DNA from: JARRJY01 sp037388705
GTDB lineage: Bacteria; Pseudomonadota; Gammaproteobacteria; UBA6429; Thiohalophilaceae
Direction of reading: 5' to 3'
Length of the DNA: 16,537 nt
NCBI GenBank assembly: GCA_037388705.1
Contig: JARRJY010000031.1
Span: forward strand, 1-16,537
Part shown: in pieces, positions 1-6,023 of the stretch
Numbering within the stretch: the first letter of the stretch is position 1
Layout of the letters: each line of letters begins with the position of its first letter
The notes under the pieces: generated by a model
Databases searched by the model: none
What the model was told of the DNA's origin: nothing
Seen by the model: only the letters and a program-made list of their open reading frames with translations
Position numbers and translations under genes: made by a program

Positions 1-1
1 T

Positions 2-823
2 TTTATTATTAACCAGGCAGATACGATTCCACTCAATCAATCTGAACAACAGGAACAGATAACGCATTCAATGCTGGTTTCAACAGGTTCCTTACATTTA
101 CCCGGAGCCATGAGCTACCTTACTGAACTGTATGCCAGTGATTCTATTCGCGGTGGGAAAGAAGACATCTATCGTGCCTTACTGGCAGAAAAGGATATTG
201 AAATTGCTGAGCAAAGCCTGTTATTGCGCTGGATGCATGCGGGAAATACTATCATGGTCAATAACGGTAGTGTGTTGCACGGCCGTGTGTCTGCCGATAA
301 ACAAATCAGGCTTTCCAGTACTTGTCACTTTGAACGTCTTTACTCGCCTGTCATCTTGTTTGGTGATCACGTTCCTGAACACAAACCTGTTACTAAACTA
401 AACAAGTTATCGGCTGCTGATCTTTCACCTGATGTTGAAGATAAGGGCGGGCGCTGGCTCATTGAACATGACGTGGAGATCCCAGATAACAGCCTCATCA
501 ACTCAAACCTTGTCGTAGTAGGGCGCCTTAAAATTGGTCGTAACTGCCAGATAAATGGTTCGGTAAAAAGCCGCTTTCTGCTTAATCTCGGTGAAGGCAG
601 CGAAATCAACGGGAGCTTGGTCTGTAACAATAATATTCATTGTGAAAAGGGCACCTTTGTCTATGGTCCTGTTATTTCCGAACAAACTGTTTATATCAAA
701 TCTGATTCAACAATAGGCAGTGAAACTGCGCCAACAACTGTTAGCGCAGAAGAAATACATATTTATCCTGACGTCGTTGCGTATGGAACGGTCTGGGCAC
801 GTCAAAAAGGGATAGTGAAATAA
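2..823 (+). CDS. bactofilin-like polymer-forming beta-helix protein (5' end cut by window)
   Basis: The frame is open from the first bases of the window to the stop at 821-823, giving 273 visible residues. An ATG at 71 exists, but the 23 codons before it are also open and no convincing ribosome-binding site precedes it, so I read the gene as cut by the left edge. The C-terminal half (from about base 480) has short repeats alternating hydrophobic residues with Gly/Asn, such as VVVGRLKIGRNCQINGSV and LGEGSEINGSLV. This is the rung pattern of bactofilin-type right-handed beta-helices, which polymerise into scaffolds at the membrane. A similar rung pattern appears earlier, around VLHGRVSADKQIRL. 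There is no visible membrane segment. The next gene, a deacetylase, begins 22 bases later, so a scaffold or accessory role in polysaccharide export is a reasonable inference. The family call is by pattern only; another beta-helix protein is possible. Confidence 0.62.
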   Translation, partial: FIINQADTIPLNQSEQQEQITHSMLVSTGSLHLPGAMSYLTELYASDSIRGGKEDIYRALLAEKDIEIAEQSLLLRWMHAGNTIMVNNGSVLHGRVSADKQIRLSSTCHFERLYSPVILFGDHVPEHKPVTKLNKLSAADLSPDVEDKGGRWLIEHDVEIPDNSLINSNLVVVGRLKIGRNCQINGSVKSRFLLNLGEGSEINGSLVCNNNIHCEKGTFVYGPVISEQTVYIKSDSTIGSETAPTTVSAEEIHIYPDVVAYGTVWARQKGIVK

Positions 824-845
824 AGCTGAGGCTTATAAAGAAGTT

Positions 846-2723
846 ATGAAATCCTTGTTATCCAAAATAGTGGTATCTATTTTAGTCATCGCTGCTGGTG
901 CCGCAGTGATCATTACACACAATCGACTATTTAATGAATCACAACCTGCTCACCTGGTACTTTTATTACCTGATTCTGCCGATCAATCATCTGCCAAGGT
1001 AAGTGTGTGGCTCGATGCCATAAAAGAAGAAGGCTTCCCGGTTAAGATAATGCGTGATTCCGAGTTTCTACGTCCCTGGACCAACAGGACACAGATTTCC
1101 GGGGTCATTCTTCCTGACCAGGTACATAGAGTTGCCAGCGACTCATTAATTTCTACCCTGAAAAGTTATGTTGAACACGGTGGTAACCTGATGCTGGTTT
1201 ATGATGCGGGTGTCTGGTCCCCCGAGAGACGCTATATAAGTACGTATTCACGGTTTTCTGAACTTGCCGGTATAAACTATGCTTTTTATAACAAGCTCAA
1301 GGAAAAAACCATAAGCTGGCAACCCGTCATCGCCTCCGACAAAACTTTTTCTGAGCTACGCATTCCGCCTGGTAAATATAGCCTATATAGTGATTTATCA
1401 GTACATGCAAAGGGATCATATCCTGCCATTGATGCCAACATTATTGATCCTGAAATGAAGTATTCTATCTCTGATTATGGCAGTGCCCTTGTTAGTTACA
1501 ATGTTTATAAAACGCATGGAAAATATAACGGAAAAATCTTACTTCAGTCACCTTTAGGCGATATCATTGCCGGTCAACGACAGATTGGCACGGGAACAGT
1601 TTTATTTATTAACCTACCGTTGGGTTATTTAAAGGGCCGTACTGATGGTCTGTTCTTACACAATTTTTTACATTATTTTGCCAACACGATTGTAAACCTG
1701 CCTTATCTTTCCTCAGCACCTGACGGGGTGGGTGGCATTATCATGAACTGGCATCTTGACTCCAACGTCACTTTACAACCTCTCAAAAAAATTACGGAGC
1801 TGGGTATTTATGAACAGGGACCTTATTCTATTCATATAACAGCAGGTCCTCATGCTCATTTCAAAGGTGACTGGAATGGTGTCAACGTACCAAAAAACAA
1901 ACGTATACAGAAATTTATCCGTTTTTTTAAAGAAAAAGGTTACCAGGTCGGCAGTCACGGTGGATGGATTCACGATCGATTTGGTGACCATGTAACAAAA
2001 GAGCCCTCAGAAGAATTTATTGACTACCTTGTAAAAAATAAACACGCCCTGGAAAAAGTGAAGGGCACTCCAGTCACCGAGTATTCTGCACCTAAAGGTA
2101 ACCACCCTGAATGGGTAACAGGGTGGTTAATCAAAAATGGTATCACTTCGTATTATTTTACCGGCAATACCGGAATGGCTCCGACCAGAAGTTACCGCAA
2201 TGGTGTTTTAAAATATCCCTCGGCATGGTCTTTTCCTATCCTGCCTTATAAAGATATGGCCGGATTTGAAGAGCTGGTTACATACAAGGTTAATCCTCAG
2301 TCAGTAAAAAAATGGTTGGTGGATGCAACTGATTTCACCGCCGACAACAGCAATATCCGGTTAATCTATTTTCATCCCCGGGGAGCGCTTTTTTACAAAA
2401 CCGCAATGCGTGCCTGGCTTAACAGGGCCAAAATACTCCAAGATAAAGGACGCTTTCGCTGGTATACAATGACTGGTATAGCCAGTTTTCTAAGCCGTCG
2501 CATCCAAACTGAATGGGATTTTAGCGTCAGTGGTCAGGATTATCACTTTATGGCAAGTCATCCAGATAACCTTGAACACCAGGCATGGTTACTGGCAATA
2601 GAGGATTATGATAAGCCTGAAGTCACGGAAGGGCATGCAAAAATCAGGAAAATTAATGATCAATGGGCTGTAATCGCCGGAAACGGGAAAAAACTGGCCT
2701 TTAACAGTAAAAGGCTTAAATAA
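846..2723 (+). CDS. membrane-anchored polysaccharide deacetylase (NodB fold) with N-terminal Rossmann-like domain
   Basis: The 625-residue protein starts with a Lys-containing N-terminus and one hydrophobic segment (about 8-24), read as an uncleaved anchor or signal that places the rest outside the cytoplasm. Residues 36-290 resemble a class I amidotransferase-like alpha/beta fold (HLVLLLPDS at the start, HGGNLMLVYDAGVW near 111-124). Residues from about 295 look like a carbohydrate esterase 4 (NodB) deacetylase. WHLDSN carries Asp305. SHGGWIHD gives the metal-binding H-x4-H pair His371/His376. SAPKG at 414-418 stands for motif 3, and IYFHPRG has His510. Such enzymes remove N-acetyl groups from extracellular amino-sugar polymers, as PgaB does for poly-GlcNAc. 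The stop TAA overlaps the next ATG by one base, and the downstream UDP-GlcNAc 2-epimerase fits an amino-sugar polymer. The substrate is inferred, and the N-terminal domain name is uncertain. Confidence 0.78.
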   Translation: MKSLLSKIVVSILVIAAGAAVIITHNRLFNESQPAHLVLLLPDSADQSSAKVSVWLDAIKEEGFPVKIMRDSEFLRPWTNRTQISGVILPDQVHRVASDSLISTLKSYVEHGGNLMLVYDAGVWSPERRYISTYSRFSELAGINYAFYNKLKEKTISWQPVIASDKTFSELRIPPGKYSLYSDLSVHAKGSYPAIDANIIDPEMKYSISDYGSALVSYNVYKTHGKYNGKILLQSPLGDIIAGQRQIGTGTVLFINLPLGYLKGRTDGLFLHNFLHYFANTIVNLPYLSSAPDGVGGIIMNWHLDSNVTLQPLKKITELGIYEQGPYSIHITAGPHAHFKGDWNGVNVPKNKRIQKFIRFFKEKGYQVGSHGGWIHDRFGDHVTKEPSEEFIDYLVKNKHALEKVKGTPVTEYSAPKGNHPEWVTGWLIKNGITSYYFTGNTGMAPTRSYRNGVLKYPSAWSFPILPYKDMAGFEELVTYKVNPQSVKKWLVDATDFTADNSNIRLIYFHPRGALFYKTAMRAWLNRAKILQDKGRFRWYTMTGIASFLSRRIQTEWDFSVSGQDYHFMASHPDNLEHQAWLLAIEDYDKPEVTEGHAKIRKINDQWAVIAGNGKKLAFNSKRLK

Positions 2724-3919
2724 TGGCTGATCGATCTATATTACTTTGCATGGGTACAAGGCCAGAAATCATCAAAATGGCCCCTGTTTATCATGCACTG
2801 AAACAAGCCGACCTCAATCCCCGGGTTCTGCACACGGGTCAACATGATAGCCTGGCGGAGTCACTCTACCCGTTCTTTGATATGAAACCGGATTATAAAT
2901 TTGATTTGAGTCGCGAACGTAATTCACTGGGTCACCTTTTTGCCATCAAAATGGAACGCCTTGATTTACTGTTTGCAGATCTGGATCCATCCGCTGTGCT
3001 GGTCCAGGGAGATACCTCTTCCGCATTATCCGGTGCCTTATCTGCGTTTTATCACAAAATTCCTGTGGGTCACATCGAAGCCGGCCTGAGATCACACAAG
3101 GCCTATCAACCCTATCCGGAAGAAAAAAACCGCGAATTAATCGCGCGACTGGCTAACTGGCATTTCGCACCTACAAAGTTAGCCATTACCAACCTGCAAA
3201 ATGAAGGGATTAAAAGGGAAAATTGTTACCTTGTTGGTAACACCATTGTTGATGCCGCAAACTGGACCTTAAATCATATAAATCAGGCTTCATTTTCCTT
3301 ATCACAAGAGGCGCTTGAAATTCAGGACTGGCTAGGTTCAGACGACACTAGTCAGCGAGTTGTCCTGGTGACGGCGCATCGTCGTGAATCCTGGGATGGG
3401 CAAATAGCCGAAATTGCCGAAGGCGTTAGGTCCGTCGCCGAGAAATATCCTGATTTAAAAATTATATGGCCGGTGCACCCCAACCCGGTGGTAAAAAATG
3501 CTGTACATAACACTATGCTTGGATTGGATAGCGGCAGCAATAGAAAGGTGTGGTTAGCCGAACCCCTGAATTACCCAGACATGCTCTATTTTATGCAAAA
3601 GAGCTGGTTGATATTAACGGATTCTGGTGGTCTGCAGGAAGAAGCCGTCACCCTGAAAAAGCCTGTTCTAGTATTACGTGACAAAACGGAGCGCCCGGAA
3701 GTTGTCAGCTCACACGCCGGTGCCCTGATAGGTACCTCACCAGATGTGATTGCCGGCTGGGTAGATAAATTGTATTCAAGTGATAAAGAATATAACCAAT
3801 ACACAAAGGCAGATAATCCGTTTGGTGATGGCCGGGCCAGTGGTTACATTGCAGAAATACTATTTAACCACCTGGTCGAAAATAATACCGCTTTTAATCT
3901 TTCCACCAGGGTAATGTGA
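2723..3919 (+). CDS. wecB: UDP-N-acetylglucosamine 2-epimerase (non-hydrolysing)
   Basis: The 398-residue cytosolic enzyme interconverts UDP-GlcNAc and UDP-ManNAc, the donor for ManNAc-containing polymers. Family signatures run the full length: GTRPEIIKMAP (11-21), HTGQH (37-41), QGDTSSALSGA with Asp97, GHIEAGLRS with Glu119, YPEEKNRELI with Glu133/134, AHRRESW with His219, WPVHPNP (249-255) and TDSGGLQEEA (299-308). These cover the active-site Asp, Glu and His positions known from E. coli WecB, and the length is normal for the family. Its ATG overlaps the upstream stop (TAATG), so translation is probably coupled to the deacetylase. The context is a dedicated polysaccharide operon rather than an enterobacterial common antigen cluster, so the paralogue may serve only this polymer. 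The function is secure; the symbol is by homology. Confidence 0.93.
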   Translation: MADRSILLCMGTRPEIIKMAPVYHALKQADLNPRVLHTGQHDSLAESLYPFFDMKPDYKFDLSRERNSLGHLFAIKMERLDLLFADLDPSAVLVQGDTSSALSGALSAFYHKIPVGHIEAGLRSHKAYQPYPEEKNRELIARLANWHFAPTKLAITNLQNEGIKRENCYLVGNTIVDAANWTLNHINQASFSLSQEALEIQDWLGSDDTSQRVVLVTAHRRESWDGQIAEIAEGVRSVAEKYPDLKIIWPVHPNPVVKNAVHNTMLGLDSGSNRKVWLAEPLNYPDMLYFMQKSWLILTDSGGLQEEAVTLKKPVLVLRDKTERPEVVSSHAGALIGTSPDVIAGWVDKLYSSDKEYNQYTKADNPFGDGRASGYIAEILFNHLVENNTAFNLSTRVM

Positions 3920-3920
3920 T

Positions 3921-4727
3921 ATGAAAAGCAAAAGAAACATTGCAGGGATAGTAACAACTCTTCTGATTTTCACACTATTAAGAAGTCATGTTGCCTGTGC
4001 TGCAGAAAATGAACTTAACGAAAGCAACTATTATGAGCTTGGTGTCGGGTACTATGATTTAACAGCTGGCTTCGAAAGCTGGAAAGAAGCCTATGCCAGG
4101 GGTTCATGGCAACAAAATCAAGACAATGTCTGGCAATGGGAAGTACTTACAGCAGAACGATTCAACGAGTCAGGCACCTATGTTTCTGGTAGTTTAACCC
4201 ATGTCTTTAACAGTGACTGGTATGGCTCTCTACATCTTGGCACCAGCGATGACGTCTTTTTCTTCCCACGTTACCGGGTAGATGCGTTTTTAAACAGGAA
4301 ATTCCTCGAAGAAAAAAATCTTATTGGCACTATTGGTGTCTACCAGGAAGACACCCGCCAGGAAAATGAAGAAAGTGGTTTCTACCTGGGAGCCACATAT
4401 TATTTCCCAAGCCCGTGGATACTTGAAGTGGGTACACGAAAAGTTCGCAGCTTGCCTGGCCCTGAATACTCAAGTCGTTACAAGCTTGCCGTAACCTATG
4501 GTAGCGTCTTCGATCGATACATAATTGCACAAGTAGACTGGGGTAACGAAGCCTATCAGCTTGTGTCTGCCACGATCACACCCGTTAATATTGACAGTAC
4601 GGTATATTCGCTAACCTGGCGAGAGTGGATTAAAAAAGACTGGGGTACCAATATAATGGCTGAATACTACACCAGTGATACTTATGACCGTAAAGGAGTA
4701 ATGTTCGGTGTCTTCAAACATTTCTAA
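3921..4727 (+). CDS. YaiO-like outer-membrane beta-barrel protein
   Basis: The 268-residue protein has a clear signal peptide: basic MKSKRN, a hydrophobic core, and a likely cleavage after VACA near residue 27. The mature part alternates polar and aromatic residues in short strands (YYELGVGYYDLTAGFE, YVSGSLTHVF, GFYLGATYYF, VMFGVFKHF) and ends in Phe, the usual C-terminal signal for outer-membrane barrel insertion. The NYYELGVGYYDLT start and the DW.GSLHLGTSDDVFFFPRYR region resemble the YaiO family. E. coli yaiO sits beside a glycosyltransferase gene and a deacetylase gene, a parallel to this cluster. A role as the outer-membrane exit pore or a docking protein for the polymer is inferred. 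The gene starts 2 bases after the epimerase stop, with AGGG at 3908-3911 as a modest ribosome-binding site. Confidence 0.75.
   Translation: MKSKRNIAGIVTTLLIFTLLRSHVACAAENELNESNYYELGVGYYDLTAGFESWKEAYARGSWQQNQDNVWQWEVLTAERFNESGTYVSGSLTHVFNSDWYGSLHLGTSDDVFFFPRYRVDAFLNRKFLEEKNLIGTIGVYQEDTRQENEESGFYLGATYYFPSPWILEVGTRKVRSLPGPEYSSRYKLAVTYGSVFDRYIIAQVDWGNEAYQLVSATITPVNIDSTVYSLTWREWIKKDWGTNIMAEYYTSDTYDRKGVMFGVFKHF
4694..4698 (+). promoter_or_regulatory. Shine-Dalgarno that decides a GTG start
   Basis: AGGAG lies 9 bases before the GTG at 4708. It is inside the last codons of the YaiO-like gene and is the best support for the overlapping GTG start of the next gene. No in-frame ATG is equally well placed. 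Confidence 0.6.
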
Positions 4728-5592
4728 TATAAGCGAAAAGCACGCACATATTTCACCTGAACTTCGTCACCGGGTAGAGAAATTAACTCATATTGGTCAC
4801 TTTGGCGGGATGATCTCTCCGCATCGTGCATTACTCACCATTCCAATGAAAGCGAGCGAGTTTATACCTTCCTTCATTACTGCCCTGATGTTGTTCACCA
4901 TATACTTGTTTTCTCTTGAATACGTTTTCGTTTTATGGAGCTGGATTCTGGAATGGTGTTCAAGCCTCTTTCACCTGGATCTTAACCAGGGCAGGTTTGG
5001 CCTGGAACTTGGAATTTTCAAAATTTATGCCCCCTACCTTCATCTCGGGGCTGCTACACCTTCTAATTCACAATGGTCCCTGGGTGTCATCATTACCATT
5101 TCAAGCCTGGTTATATCTTTCTTTCTACCTTCCCGTTTTTTACCGCTGGCATACCTGCTAAGAGCGCTTGCTTTTATACAGGTCATATCAGTCTGTTATT
5201 TCCTGTTCTTTAGTAATTACTTTCCATATAGCCTAGCAAGCTACCATGCCGTCATGATGTTGGCTGGATTATTTTTTGTTGGTATCATTCCCATTATTTA
5301 TGGCCTGATCTATTACATTTTTGATGAGACACTGGTCAAAAAGGTCTGGCTTACCCTGCTCACCATGGGCCATCTTTTGCTGGTAATACCATTACAATTT
5401 TTTGCCCACGCTTATCTGATCCATAAATTTTCCCTGATGTACATGCCGGTACTTTTCCTGATGTTCGGCCTGATGATCGATGTCTTTATACTCATTGCTT
5501 TTTATTCATGGGGAATGAGCTGGAAAGGCGCAACTCATCCGCAGGCAAAGCCGGTTGGAAACTCGACAACTGTAGAAAGTTCTCTAACCTGA
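4708..5592 (+). CDS. six-helix integral membrane protein of unknown function
   Basis: I do not recognise this 294-residue protein. It starts at a GTG inside the end of the YaiO-like gene (20-base overlap), with AGGAG at good spacing, so translation is probably coupled. A soluble, His-rich N-terminus of about 48 residues (HAHISPELRHRVEKLTHIGHF) is followed by about six hydrophobic helices near residues 52-76, 123-141, 145-169, 179-204, 213-235 and 242-267. The loop between the first two helices (about 85-120) is amphipathic and aromatic. The C-terminal tail is short and polar. As the last gene of a deacetylase/epimerase/outer-membrane barrel operon, it may help polymer synthesis or translocation at the inner membrane. 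It has no glycosyltransferase motif and no Wzx or Wzy signature that I can see. Confidence 0.7.
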   Translation: MSSNISNISEKHAHISPELRHRVEKLTHIGHFGGMISPHRALLTIPMKASEFIPSFITALMLFTIYLFSLEYVFVLWSWILEWCSSLFHLDLNQGRFGLELGIFKIYAPYLHLGAATPSNSQWSLGVIITISSLVISFFLPSRFLPLAYLLRALAFIQVISVCYFLFFSNYFPYSLASYHAVMMLAGLFFVGIIPIIYGLIYYIFDETLVKKVWLTLLTMGHLLLVIPLQFFAHAYLIHKFSLMYMPVLFLMFGLMIDVFILIAFYSWGMSWKGATHPQAKPVGNSTTVESSLT

Positions 5593-5601
5593 GAATACTT
5601 T

Positions 5602-5635
5602 GAAAATAGAAAGAAACCCTTGTCTTCAAACAAGG
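5602..5635 (-). terminator. probable intrinsic terminator of the leftward gyrB-SET transcript
   Basis: On the minus strand, CCTTGT and ACAAGG form a 6-bp stem with a 6-base loop (5618-5635), followed by a T-rich run (GTTTCTTTCTATTTT). It lies about 75 bases past the stop of the SET gene. The plus-strand reading has no U-tract after the hairpin, so it would terminate the rightward polysaccharide genes less well. The rest of the 5593-5709 spacer is AT-rich with no other clear signal. The stem is short, so confidence is moderate. Confidence 0.5.
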
Positions 5636-5709
5636 TCGCGCCTTCTGAAAAGATAAATTATTTAATCAAAATATTTTTATAACATCCCTGGACAAGAATG
5701 TTGTGATAG

Positions 5710-6015
5710 CTAATTTCCTGTGCCTTCGTAGTTATGGGTAATTTCTTCACCCGGCTTAATATCCCGAATCGCACAAATTTCCAGTGTGTCGTAATAAGCT
5801 GCGTTGGGTTTATCGCTGTGGTTAATAAAGCGCATATCGCACTGAACATGGAAGCCGCTTTCATCACTAAGCCATAACACATGTGGCCCGTCTTTTTTAG
5901 TGTACTGGCCACTGGCGACACCGATTAGTTCGCCTTTTGTAATATGACCTTTGGCAAACAAACCTTTGCCATGAATCTGGCTATCATCTACGTATACTTT
6001 AATTTGTTTACTCAT
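5710..6015 (-). CDS. small SET-domain protein (putative lysine methyltransferase)
   Basis: The 101-residue protein is almost entirely a compact SET domain. It has HGKGLFAKGHITKGELIG (15-32, the N-terminal SET strand pair), RFINHSDKPNA (62-72, the pseudoknot motif that binds S-adenosylmethionine) and IKPGEEITHNYEG (86-98) with the catalytic-type Tyr96. No pre-SET, post-SET or partner domain is present, and the length is near the minimum for a stand-alone bacterial SET protein. The start lies 8 bases after the gyrB stop, with AGGA only 2 bases before the ATG, which suggests read-through of the gyrB transcript and coupled translation. The substrate is unknown. Methylation of a DNA-associated or ribosomal protein is a guess from family and context only. 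Confidence 0.82.
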   Translation of the reverse strand: MSKQIKVYVDDSQIHGKGLFAKGHITKGELIGVASGQYTKKDGPHVLWLSDESGFHVQCDMRFINHSDKPNAAYYDTLEICAIRDIKPGEEITHNYEGTGN

Positions 6016-6023
6016 GGTCCTGT

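Noticed and set aside
5618..5635. Hairpin as a terminator for the rightward polysaccharide genes
   Set aside because: On the plus strand the stem is followed by TCGCGCC rather than a T-run; the T-run is on the minus-strand side.
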